From CAYVAP01 sp964343195 (GTDB taxonomy: Bacteria > Bacteroidota > Bacteroidia > J057), in the NCBI GenBank assembly GCA_964343195.1, contig CAYFIR010000014.1, forward strand, positions 1 to 64,000: a stretch of 64,000 nt of DNA, given 5' to 3'. Shown piece by piece: positions 54,831 through 62,467 of the stretch. Each line of letters starts with the position of its first letter. Position 1 is the stretch's first letter. A program made the translations under genes and the position numbers. Below the pieces are notes generated by a model. It was not told where the DNA came from. It worked only from the letters and a program-made list of their open reading frames with translations, and ran no database searches.

Positions 54831-55637
54831 TTACGCCTTCGCCCGCTCCGCTCTCAACTGCTCGATAAACCGTGCGCAGGCTTTCTCCGGTTGGGCGGTT
54901 TCCATGAAACGCTGCCCCATTAGGAAACCCTGGAATCCGGCTTTGCGAAGCTTGATGACCTCTTTGGGGTCGCTAAGGCCACTTTCGGCCACTTTGGTGA
55001 AGCTGTCTGGTATCAGGCCAGCCAGTTCCAGCGAGGTATTGATGTTGACGGTGAAGTCGCGGAGGTTGCGGTTGTTGACGCCGACTAGGTCTACCTGGTC
55101 ATTCAGACTCCGTTCCAGCTCCTCCTTGTTGTGGACTTCAAGTAATACTTCAAGCCCGAGCTCTTTGGCAAACGCAGTGAGCCGCTGGATTTCTTCAGGA
55201 GAAAGGCAGGCCGCGATCAGCAGGATGGCATCCGCCCCGATGGACCGGGCTTCCACGATCTGGTATTCGTCGATGGTGAAGTCCTTGCGCAAAATGGGAC
55301 AATAATTCATCCGACGGGCCAGGGTCAGGTCTTCATTTTTACCTCCAAAAAACTGGGCATCAGTTAATACCGACAAAGCTGAAGCCCCAGCCTGCATATA
55401 ACCGATGGATACCTTCTCCACCGAAACATATGGGTTGATGTCGCCCTGAGACGGGGACCGACGTTTGATTTCGGCGATGATCCCGTCGAGGTCGGAACGC
55501 TTGAGGTACCTTGACATCGACACGGTAGGCGTGTCAAAATACTTGGTTTGTTCCAGTAATTTGGTGGGATACAGCGATTTGCGCTCAGCTACTTCCTGGC
55601 GCTTATGGGCGATGATGTCGTCGAGGATGGTGGACAT
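54831..55637 (-). CDS. trpC: indole-3-glycerol phosphate synthase
   Basis: A 268-residue TIM-barrel enzyme catalysing ring closure of CdRP to indole-3-glycerol phosphate in tryptophan synthesis. Motifs: IIAEIKRRSPSQG with the catalytic Lys, LSVLTDAQFFGG, ILRKDFTIDEYQI with the general acid Lys, LLEVHNKEEL, VGVNNRNL and KVAESGL. It is the third gene of the trp operon, 110 bases after trpGD. The ATG at 55635-55637 (MSTILDDIIAHKR) is standard; an in-frame extension of 22 codons is unlike the family. trpF, trpB and trpA are not in the window. Confidence 0.96.
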   Translation of the reverse strand: MSTILDDIIAHKRQEVAERKSLYPTKLLEQTKYFDTPTVSMSRYLKRSDLDGIIAEIKRRSPSQGDINPYVSVEKVSIGYMQAGASALSVLTDAQFFGGKNEDLTLARRMNYCPILRKDFTIDEYQIVEARSIGADAILLIAACLSPEEIQRLTAFAKELGLEVLLEVHNKEELERSLNDQVDLVGVNNRNLRDFTVNINTSLELAGLIPDSFTKVAESGLSDPKEVIKLRKAGFQGFLMGQRFMETAQPEKACARFIEQLRAERAKA

Positions 55638-55747
55638 GGGAAGAGAGTAGTTGAATAGGGATTTTTTGATTTGTTGGGTGATCTGGGTAATCGGTGTGAT
55701 CATAAGTAACCTGGATCACCCAGATCACTTCGAACACCAATAAATGA

Positions 55748-57397
55748 TCATTGGGAGATAAACGCCTCAAAACTAGCTTTCGCCTTCCCACTTGCCAAAC
55801 TTTCCTGCGCCAAAGCGACAGCTGTCTCGGTAGTGGTCTGGTCAAAATAGGTTCTGATAGCCATCGCGGCATTGGCAACTACTGCTGCGTTCTGAGCCTC
55901 GGTTGCCTGATTGTTGAGAACATCCATAAAGATGTCGGCGGCATCCTTGATGGTTTCCCCTCCGCTCAGTTGTTTGGGTGAAAGTTTCGGCAGTCCCATG
56001 TCTTCAGGATACATCACGTGGTCGCCATCATTGTCGAGGTACTTGGCTGGACCCGTCAGGGAAATTTCATCATAGCCATCCAGTGAGTGCAGGATGGTGA
56101 ATCGTTTGCCGGTTTGCTGGTAGAGGTAGCCGTACAAACGAGCCAGTTCGAGCGAGAAGACGCCCACCAGTTGCTTGTTGGGGAAGGCTGGGTTGACCAT
56201 GGGGCCGAGCATGTTGAAGAAGGTCTTGACGCCCAGTTCGCGGCGAATGGGCCCTACATTCTTCATCGCAGGGTGAAACAGTGGCGCATGAAGGAAGCAG
56301 ATGCCGGCTTTGTCCATTTGGCGACGCAGGGCATCATAGTCATTGGTGAACTGTCCTCCCAGGTATTCGATCACATTGGATGAGCCTGAAACCGAAGAGA
56401 CGCCATAGTTGCCGTGCTTCACCACTTTTACCCCAGCTCCTGCCGCAACAAAGCTTGCCAGGGTCGATACGTTAAAGGTATCCTTTCCATCCCCACCGGT
56501 GCCACAGAGGTCCATGGGGTCGTAGTCCGACATGTCCACTGGAATACAGAGTTCCAGCATCGCCTCACGGAAGCCCGATAACTCATCAACGGTGATGCCT
56601 CGCATGATGAAAACCGTCAAAAAGGCTGCTACCTGGGAGCTATTGTAAATGCCGCCACGGGCAATGTTGCTGAGCACTTCGTGGGCTTCTTTCTTGCTCA
56701 GGGTCTGGTGATCAAACAGATGGTTGAGAATCGCTTTCATGCTATCAGCCTTTGGAGTGGCGGGAGTATGTCCGTTGGGTGAAATGGAAGTCGTAGTGGA
56801 AAACTGCTTTTTGCGCTCGATAGGTAGCTCCAGCCAGTTTTTGAGCATCTGCTTGCCATGATCGGTGATTACCGACTCGGGGTGAAACTGAACTCCATAC
56901 ACGCAGTGGTCGCGATGCTTCATGGCCATGACTTCACCGTCGTCGTCGACAGCCAGTAGCTCCAGTTCGTCATTGAGGCTGGCAGGCTTTACCGCCCAGG
57001 AATGGTAGCGTCCGATCTGAAAGGACCTGGGGACCCCTTTGAACAAGGGATCATCCGTGTCTTCGAGCACATTGACGCTGGTGGAGACGCCGTGCAGCAC
57101 GACGGAGAGGTTGTAGAGTTGTCCCCCAAATACCTCCGCGATGCACTGATGGCCGAGGCAAACGCCCAGGATGTGCTTGTCCTCCGCGTAGCGGCGGATC
57201 AGATCCGGCATGATGCCGGCGTCCTTGGGCACCCCCGGACCGGGAGAAAGGAGTACTTTATCGTAAGCCGCAACTGCCTCCAGTGAGATGGCATCGTTGC
57301 GGTAAATGTCGAGTTGATCGCCATAGCCCAGCTCACGGATAAGGTGGACGAGGTTGTAGGTGAAGGAGTCGTAATTATCTAAAACGAGGATTTTCAT
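55748..57397 (-). CDS. trpGD: fused anthranilate synthase glutaminase and anthranilate phosphoribosyltransferase
   Basis: A 549-residue bifunctional enzyme. Residues 1-190 form the class I glutamine amidotransferase TrpG with Cys80 in GVCLGHQC and HPES (His/Glu of the triad). A 30-residue Ser/Thr/Pro-rich linker (about 192-222) leads to TrpD (about 220-549), with the PRPP-binding GTGGDGKDTFNVST, KHGNYGVSSVSGSSNVIE and NMLGPMVNP motifs intact. The two parts supply ammonia for TrpE and convert anthranilate to phosphoribosyl-anthranilate. TrpG-TrpD fusions are also known in enterobacteria. It follows trpE by 115 bases; that gap is filled with degenerate TGATCACTG words. Confidence 0.96.
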   Translation of the reverse strand: MKILVLDNYDSFTYNLVHLIRELGYGDQLDIYRNDAISLEAVAAYDKVLLSPGPGVPKDAGIMPDLIRRYAEDKHILGVCLGHQCIAEVFGGQLYNLSVVLHGVSTSVNVLEDTDDPLFKGVPRSFQIGRYHSWAVKPASLNDELELLAVDDDGEVMAMKHRDHCVYGVQFHPESVITDHGKQMLKNWLELPIERKKQFSTTTSISPNGHTPATPKADSMKAILNHLFDHQTLSKKEAHEVLSNIARGGIYNSSQVAAFLTVFIMRGITVDELSGFREAMLELCIPVDMSDYDPMDLCGTGGDGKDTFNVSTLASFVAAGAGVKVVKHGNYGVSSVSGSSNVIEYLGGQFTNDYDALRRQMDKAGICFLHAPLFHPAMKNVGPIRRELGVKTFFNMLGPMVNPAFPNKQLVGVFSLELARLYGYLYQQTGKRFTILHSLDGYDEISLTGPAKYLDNDGDHVMYPEDMGLPKLSPKQLSGGETIKDAADIFMDVLNNQATEAQNAAVVANAAMAIRTYFDQTTTETAVALAQESLASGKAKASFEAFISQ

Positions 57398-57512
57398 GAA
57401 AGTCAGTGTTCATTGATCGGTAAATGTGTTTTCATAGTTTGGGGAACAGGGTGATCTAAGTGGTCGTTGTGATCACCGGTTTGGATCACTGTTCACTGAC
57501 CACTTATGTTGA
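57398..57512. repeat. degenerate TGATCACTGTTC words between trpE and trpGD
   Basis: tgatcaccg, tggatcactgttcactgaccac and ttgatcactgttccttgac crowd this 115-bp spacer. A related hairpin-forming set (gggtgatctgggt ... acccagatcac) fills the trpGD-trpC spacer at 55672-55735. Confidence 0.4.
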
Positions 57513-58940
57513 TCACTGTTCCTTGACTACTGTTTTCTTTTTTGAGGCTAGGTCCAGCGCAGTGCGCAGCGCGGCCAGCTTGTTGTTGACCTCCTGAAGT
57601 TCTTTTTGGGGCTCCGACAGAGACACGACTCCGGCTCCGGCCCGGTAGTAGAGGGTGTTGTTTTTACTGAGGAAAGAGCGGATCATGATGGCGTGGTTGA
57701 AGCTGCCATCAAAGCCCAGGAAGCCAATCGCCCCGCCGTAAAAGCCACGGTTTTGATTCTCATAACGCTCAATGAGCTGCATGGCCATGTGCTTGGGGGC
57801 ACCGCTGAGCGTACCTGCCGGGAAGGTGTCGGCTACCAGCTGCAGGGGTGAAACTTCCTCGGAAACCTCTGCCGTAACCTTGGATACGAGGTGAATCACA
57901 TGGCTGTAATATTGCACCTCCTTGTAGGTCTCGACCTGCACATCGCTGCCGTGGCGACTCAGGTCATTTCGGGCGAGATCCACCAACATGACGTGCTCGG
58001 AGTTCTCTTTGGGGTCGTCCGAAAGCTCGCGGGCGAGTTGCGAGTCTTTCTCGTCGTTACCGGTCCGGCGAAATGTGCCTGCTATGGGGTGAATCGTGGC
58101 TCTACCCTCGCTGATGATCAACTGCGCCTCAGGCGATGATCCCATCAGCTTGAAACTGCCAAAGTCACAGTAAAACAGGTAGGGTGATGGGTTAACCGCT
58201 CGGAGGGTACGATAGACGTTGAATTCGTCGCCGTGAAATCGCTGGCTAAACTGCCGCGACAGCACGATCTGGAATACATCTCCCAGTTGGCAGTGCTCCC
58301 TGCCTTTCTGAATCACTTCCAGGAATTCTTCATCGGTGAAGTTGGTGGATTCTTCCCCCACCGTTTCGAAGGCGTAGCGTGGCAGCGCCTGCCGCTCGAT
58401 TCGCATTTCCAGCTGATCCAGCTTGCTCTTCTGGCCTGGTGTCAGGTGCTCGAAGAGATACAGCTCGTTGTGGTAATGGTTGATGACCAGCACGTAGCGA
58501 TAAGCAAAGTACAGCAGGTCAGGGATCTCTCGATCAGCCTGCTGGGTGCCTTCGACCTCTACTGACTCGTAGTGGCGGACCACATCATACGCCTGATATC
58601 CAAACAGGCCATTGATGCTGAAGGGGATGTTCTCTGGCTGCTCCACTTCAAACTGATTGATGAAATCCTGCAACATCCGGGGGAGGGCTTCTGTGCCCTT
58701 GATGGTTGTTTGGGTGCGGGAGCCATCCGGATACTGGGCATGAGCTTCTCCATTTTTGACTTCGAAGCGAGCGATGGGATCAAAACAGAGGTAGGAAAGC
58801 GGGTTCTCATCGCCGTGATAATCCGAGCTCTCCAGCAGCAGCGGATAAGCGTAATGGTCGCGCAACTTGAGGTAGAGGCTGACGGGGGTAAAGGTGTCAG
58901 CCAGCATCCTGCGATGTTTTGTATGGAGGGTGTATTTCAT
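57513..58940 (-). CDS. trpE: anthranilate synthase component I
   Basis: A 475-residue chorismate-utilising enzyme making anthranilate with the TrpG part of the downstream fusion. The N-terminal domain carries the feedback-site region LLLESSDYHGDENPLSYL. Catalytic motifs include DVFQIVLSRQF, SPYLFYCDFGSFKLMGSSPE, HPIAGTFRRTG, LVDLARNDLSRHG, and TFPAGTLSGAPKHMAMQLI. ATG 58938-58940 has AAAAGGAC upstream, a good ribosome binding site, and lies 36 bases after the attenuator stem. The operon is controlled by the leader at 59045-59101. Confidence 0.96.
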   Translation of the reverse strand: MKYTLHTKHRRMLADTFTPVSLYLKLRDHYAYPLLLESSDYHGDENPLSYLCFDPIARFEVKNGEAHAQYPDGSRTQTTIKGTEALPRMLQDFINQFEVEQPENIPFSINGLFGYQAYDVVRHYESVEVEGTQQADREIPDLLYFAYRYVLVINHYHNELYLFEHLTPGQKSKLDQLEMRIERQALPRYAFETVGEESTNFTDEEFLEVIQKGREHCQLGDVFQIVLSRQFSQRFHGDEFNVYRTLRAVNPSPYLFYCDFGSFKLMGSSPEAQLIISEGRATIHPIAGTFRRTGNDEKDSQLARELSDDPKENSEHVMLVDLARNDLSRHGSDVQVETYKEVQYYSHVIHLVSKVTAEVSEEVSPLQLVADTFPAGTLSGAPKHMAMQLIERYENQNRGFYGGAIGFLGFDGSFNHAIMIRSFLSKNNTLYYRAGAGVVSLSEPQKELQEVNNKLAALRTALDLASKKKTVVKEQ

Positions 58941-58975
58941 GTCCTTTTGATTCAGTTCAGTGAAGATAAAACGCA

Positions 58976-59011
58976 ATTCGGGCCTACCGTGTCGCGACGA
59001 TAGGCCCGAAT
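58976..59011 (-). terminator. trp attenuator terminator stem (regions 3:4)
   Basis: On the minus strand ATTCGGGCCTA pairs perfectly with TAGGCCCGAAT (11 bp), followed by TGCGTTTTATC. Region 2, GATACCCG at 59039-59046, can instead pair with CGGG-CC-TATC of the ascending arm (8 bp with a two-base bulge) to form an antiterminator. Region 2 overlaps the leader stop codon, so a ribosome finishing the leader would cover it and let the terminator form. The T-run is shorter than ideal. Confidence 0.75.
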
Positions 59012-59044
59012 ATGTTGTTGAAGCATTGTTACATCAAGCGGGTA

Positions 59045-59101
59045 TCATCCACGACGAAAGTCAGGAGTATGCCACCACCAGATGTTTACAATACCATTCA
59101 T
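59045..59101 (-). CDS. trpL: tryptophan operon leader peptide
   Basis: An 18-residue peptide, MNGIVNIWWWHTPDFRRG, starting at ATG 59099-59101 and ending with TGA 59045-59047. Three consecutive TGG codons lie at 59072-59080. It sits 27 bases after an exact Bacteroidota promoter match and before an attenuator hairpin and trpE. Function: ribosome stalling at the Trp codons when charged tRNA-Trp is scarce should allow the antiterminator to form. It is an ordinary attenuation design read directly from the sequence; not tested. Confidence 0.85.
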   Translation of the reverse strand: MNGIVNIWWWHTPDFRRG

Positions 59102-59128
59102 TTCTTTGGCTGTTTTGGAATTTGCAAG

Positions 59129-59158
59129 CAAATATAGGGGGTAGGGGATAATTTGCAA
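59129..59158 (-). promoter_or_regulatory. trp operon promoter (TTG-N19-TATATTTG)
   Basis: On the minus strand the -33 TTG is at 59156-59158 and the -7 box TATATTTG at 59129-59136, separated by exactly 19 bases, an exact match to the Bacteroidota sigma-A consensus. It precedes the leader peptide start by 27 bases. Confidence 0.8.
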
Positions 59159-59304
59159 GGGGAGGTCATACTTTTTTAAAAAATAACCACAAAGGCCTCC
59201 AGAAAGAGCACGGAGGGCTAGAGGCGAAAATTGGCCGCAAGGACTCGAGGAGAAGATGCGGTGGGTGCGAATGAGAATCGTAAGGTTGAACGCTGACCCA
59301 TGCC

Positions 59305-60609
59305 TTATTTCTTCCTGAAAAACACATTCACCGGAACACCTGTCAGCGAAAAGTGCTTGCGAAGCTGATTTTCCAGGTAACGCTTGTAGTTCTCCTTGAC
59401 GTGGTCGGGGTAGTTGGTGAAGAAAAGGAAGGTCGGGATGCTGGCATTGACCTGGGTGACGTACTTGATGCGGACCAGTTTGCCCCGGTGGGTTGGCGGC
59501 TGATAGCGCTCGATGGCGGCGAGCATAACCTCGTTGAGTTCGGAGGTCGAAATTTTGATTTCCTTGTTGCGGTACACCTCCATGGCTGCCTCCAGTCCCT
59601 TGAGCAGGCGGATTTTCTCCGTAGCCGAAACGAAGACGATCGGCACATCGGTAAAGGGTGCGATGCGCTCCCGAATTGTGGCTTCAAAGTCACGTGCGGT
59701 GTTGGTCTCCTTTTCTACGGCGTCCCACTTGTTGACCAGGATGACGAGGCCCTTCTGATTTTTTTGTACCAATGAAAACACAAACAGATCCTGAGACTCG
59801 ATGCCCTGAGTGGCATCGATCAGCAGCAGGGCGATGTCGCAGTTTTCGATGGCGCGGGCTGTACGCAGGGTCGAATAAAACTCGATGTTTTCCTTGACTT
59901 TGGCTCTGCGTCGCAGTCCGGCGGTGTCCACCAGGATGATGTCCTGTTCGAAAGCCTTGAAGTGCGTGTCCACACTGTCGCGGGTGGTGCCGGCGATGGG
60001 AGTCACGATGTTGACATCACGGCCCAGCAGGGCATTGACCATGCTGGACTTGCCTACATTGGGGCGACCGACCACGGCAAAGCGCGGGATGCCCTCGTAT
60101 TTCTCGACTGGCTCATCGGGTAGCAGCTCTACCAGCAGGTCGAGCAATTCGCCTGTGCCGCCGCCATTCATGGCCGATACGGCAAACACATGCTCCAGCC
60201 CCAGTTCGTAGAATTCATACACCAGGCTTTGGTGCACCGAGCTATCGACCTTGTTGACTGCGATGATCACCCGCTTGGGGTATCTTCGGACGATTTCGGC
60301 AAAAGCCTGATCGAGCGGTGTAAGGCCACTTTGGGCATCGACCATGAAGATGAGCACATCGGCCTCTTCGATGGCAATGTGTACCTGCTCCCGAATGGCT
60401 TTTTCGAAGACATCATCTGACTCGGGTACGTATCCCCCTGTGTCGATGACACTAAACTCCCGTCCGATCCACTCGGCGGTGCCGTAATTTCGGTCGCGGG
60501 TAACGCCACTCATGTCATCGACAATGGCCTGCCTGTCTTCGATCAGGCGATTGAACATGGTGGATTTTCCTACGTTGGGGCGGCCGACGATGGCTACGAT
60601 TCCGGACAT
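59305..60609 (-). CDS. der: ribosome assembly GTPase Der (EngA)
   Basis: A 434-residue protein with two tandem GTPase domains and a C-terminal KH-like domain, required for 50S subunit maturation in bacteria. First domain: GRPNVGKSTMFN near residue 9, DTGGY and NKVD. Second domain: GRPNVGKSSMVN near residue 180, DTAGLRRRAKV and NKWD. The KH-like end includes RGKLVRIKYVTQ and PTFLFFTNYPD. The length is normal. It lies downstream of era on the same strand; a TATCTTTG box at 60719-60726 suggests its own promoter with a 110-base leader. Confidence 0.97.
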   Translation of the reverse strand: MSGIVAIVGRPNVGKSTMFNRLIEDRQAIVDDMSGVTRDRNYGTAEWIGREFSVIDTGGYVPESDDVFEKAIREQVHIAIEEADVLIFMVDAQSGLTPLDQAFAEIVRRYPKRVIIAVNKVDSSVHQSLVYEFYELGLEHVFAVSAMNGGGTGELLDLLVELLPDEPVEKYEGIPRFAVVGRPNVGKSSMVNALLGRDVNIVTPIAGTTRDSVDTHFKAFEQDIILVDTAGLRRRAKVKENIEFYSTLRTARAIENCDIALLLIDATQGIESQDLFVFSLVQKNQKGLVILVNKWDAVEKETNTARDFEATIRERIAPFTDVPIVFVSATEKIRLLKGLEAAMEVYRNKEIKISTSELNEVMLAAIERYQPPTHRGKLVRIKYVTQVNASIPTFLFFTNYPDHVKENYKRYLENQLRKHFSLTGVPVNVFFRKK

Positions 60610-60718
60610 TTTTGGAAGTTCAAAGTTGGAAGTTTGAGGTTCAAAGTTGAGGATGGGGGTAAACTTTCCCGCTACAACTTTGGACCACCTAACTGTCAGC
60701 GTTAGCTGACTAAGCCTG

Positions 60719-60726
60719 CAAAGATA
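60719..60726 (-). promoter_or_regulatory. putative -7 element TATCTTTG of der
   Basis: Exact TAnnTTTG match on the minus strand, just beyond the era stop codon (60736). A small hairpin GTCAGC-gtta-GCTGAC follows near 60697-60712 in the leader. Confidence 0.5.
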
Positions 60727-60735
60727 CGTCCTTCC

Positions 60736-61620
60736 TTACTCGTAGCCAAAGTTCTTGAGCTGAGAACCGCTGTCCTTCCAGCCTTCGGTTACTCGAACGT
60801 ACAATTCCAGGTGAACTTTCTTCCCCAGGAACTGCTCGGCGTCGATGCGGGCTCCGGTGCCGATCTTCTTAAGGGTTTGGCCTCCCTTGCCGATGATCAT
60901 GCCCTTTTGTGACTGCCGATCCACGTGGATGGTCGCCTGTATGCGTACAATCCTATCAGTTTCGTCAAAGGTGTCGATCTCTACCTCGGTAGCATAGGGA
61001 ATCTCGTCCCGCATGCTCAGAAAGATTTTCTCACGAATCATCTCAGCGATGAAAAAGCGCTCCGGACGATCAGAAATCTGGTCTGGCTCAAAATATGCGG
61101 GTCCCTCAGGCAGGTTTTGTAGGATCAGTTCCTTGAGCTTGGGGACATTGGTGCCGTTGAGGGCAGAAATGGGAATGGCTTCGGTAAAATCTACTTTTTG
61201 AGAAAGTTCCCCCATGCGGGTGAATACCTTGTCGCGCGGAACGGCATCCACCTTGTTGAGGGTGAGGATTTTGGGGATATGGGTTTTCTCCGCCAGTTTG
61301 ATCAGGTCTTCCTCCGGGAAGGTTTCGTCCACCGCTACGAGCAGCACGATCAGGTCGGCGTCTTCCAGCGAGTGGTCGATAAATCCCATCATCCGCTCAT
61401 GCAGCTGGTATTTGGGGCGGATCAGTCCCGGTGTGTCTGAATACACGATCTGATAGCCATCGCCACTGTCTATACCAAAAATGCGGTGCCGCGTCGTCTG
61501 TGCCTTGGGCGTGGTAATGCTGAGTTTGCGTCCCAGCAACTGATTGAGGAGCGTAGATTTACCCGCATTGGGTTTCCCGATGATGCTGACAAAGCCGGAT
61601 TTGTGTGAGGAAGAGTTCAA
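60736..61620 (-). CDS. era: GTPase Era
   Basis: A 294-residue GTPase with a C-terminal KH domain that binds the 3' end of 16S rRNA during 30S assembly. GTPase motifs: GKPNAGKST (15-23), TTRHRIFG, DTPGL and NKVD. The KH GxxG loop is in GMIIGKGGQTLKKIG near the end. The only start upstream of the first beta strand is TTG 61618-61620, so initiation is probably at TTG. A TATCTTTG box at 61653-61660 fits a 25-base leader to this TTG. der follows after 126 bases, so both ribosome assembly GTPases are neighbours here. Confidence 0.95.
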   Translation of the reverse strand: MNSSSHKSGFVSIIGKPNAGKSTLLNQLLGRKLSITTPKAQTTRHRIFGIDSGDGYQIVYSDTPGLIRPKYQLHERMMGFIDHSLEDADLIVLLVAVDETFPEEDLIKLAEKTHIPKILTLNKVDAVPRDKVFTRMGELSQKVDFTEAIPISALNGTNVPKLKELILQNLPEGPAYFEPDQISDRPERFFIAEMIREKIFLSMRDEIPYATEVEIDTFDETDRIVRIQATIHVDRQSQKGMIIGKGGQTLKKIGTGARIDAEQFLGKKVHLELYVRVTEGWKDSGSQLKNFGYE

Positions 61621-61652
61621 AGTTTGTGGTTCGAAGTTTGTCGTTCAATACA

Positions 61653-61660
61653 CAAAGATA
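61653..61660 (-). promoter_or_regulatory. putative -7 element TATCTTTG of era
   Basis: Exact TAnnTTTG match on the minus strand. It lies 32 bases before the proposed TTG start. Confidence 0.55.
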
Positions 61661-61783
61661 CCCGATATTTCTCACCAAATCCCCATTTAAGCCAAATGCA
61701 CCCTTGTTTCTTCCTCTAAAGGAAAATATTAGCTCACTATGCTGTAACTCTTTCATCTCCAAAGCGTACAAATAATTTCATAG

Positions 61784-61856
61784 TGCGGGGTGGAGCAGTA
61801 GGTAGCTCGCCAGGCTCATAACCTGGAGGTCATTGGTTCGAGTCCAATCCCCGCTA
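61784..61856 (+). tRNA. initiator tRNA-Met (CAU), copy 1
   Basis: A 73-nt cloverleaf: acceptor TGCGGGG/CCCCGCT with an unpaired T1-T72, D-arm GAGC...GCTC (A11-U24 as in initiators), anticodon loop CTCATAA, T-arm ATTGG-TTCGAGT-CCAAT. The 1-72 mismatch marks it as the initiator. The anticodon stem is CCAGG/CCTGG, so pair 29:41 is A-U, where initiators normally have the first of three G-C pairs. CCA is not encoded. Confidence 0.93.
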
Positions 61857-61869
61857 CCCAAAAACACAA

Positions 61870-61898
61870 AAGTCGTTTGCTACTGGCAGGCGGCTTTT
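61870..61898 (+). terminator. terminator after tRNA-Met copy 1
   Basis: AAGTCG-TTTGC pairs imperfectly with GCAGGCGGCTT, followed by TTTTTG. Confidence 0.5.
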
Positions 61899-62079
61899 TG
61901 TATGTCGAGCTCCAAGTTCCCTTGCTTGGTGATAGGGGCTAGGCTTTTCAAACTCAAAAGATAAAGTTTTTGAATTTATATTTGCATATCCCAAATCGGG
62001 GCGCTACCTTTGTCATCCAATCGAAACAAAGAGGGCCTTGTTTGAAGCTTTTCAAAACAATTTTTGCCCCAAGACATAT

Positions 62080-62152
62080 CGCGGAGTGGAGCAGTAGGTA
62101 GCTCGCCAGGCTCATAACCTGGAGGTCACTGGTTCGAGTCCAGTCTCCGCAA
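62080..62152 (+). tRNA. initiator tRNA-Met (CAU), copy 2
   Basis: A 73-nt cloverleaf with acceptor CGCGGAG/CTCCGCA (C1-A72 mismatch, the classical initiator mark), the same D-arm and anticodon arm as copy 1, and T-arm ACTGG/CCAGT. CCA is encoded at 62153-62155. It also has the A29-U41 pair. It differs from copy 1 in both the acceptor and T stems by compensatory or mismatch changes. Confidence 0.95.
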
Positions 62153-62157
62153 CCAAC

Positions 62158-62187
62158 AAAGCTCGTGTCTTTTGACACGGGCTTTTT
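62158..62187 (+). terminator. Rho-independent terminator after tRNA-Met copy 2
   Basis: AAAGCTCGTGTC pairs with GACACGGGCTTT (one T-G pair), followed by TTTT. Confidence 0.85.
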
Positions 62188-62467
62188 TTGTCTGTCGGGG
62201 AAAGTTAAACATGACCTGATATGGGAGGGCGTGGCCTTGAACTGACCAATGTATCGTACGAAACCTATTCGAAGGTAGCAATGGCAGATCTGCACCGCCT
62301 GGAGCCAGACCTGAAGGATCTGGATTAAGCATTTGTGAAATTGATTGAAGGGAGCTTCAATTCGCTGTATTTATTTGCATTTTGCCAGAAGGGAGAAGTC
62401 CAGAAAGGATTGCGTAAATCCGTACCTCTCCCAAACTGAAGATTCACATTTGGTTTTCGATACGCTC
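62188..62467. other. gap between tRNA and phosphodiesterase genes
   Basis: Mostly featureless. A 35-codon frame at 62221-62328 on the plus strand has coding-like composition (ending ADLHRLEPDLKDLD) but no recognisable family; it may be a gene remnant. Confidence 0.35.

Noticed and set aside
61954..62295. Minus-strand 113-residue open frame across the second tRNA-Met
   Set aside because: It is the reverse complement of the tRNA gene and its terminator; the GDWTRTSDLQ string is a familiar false product of antisense tRNA frames.
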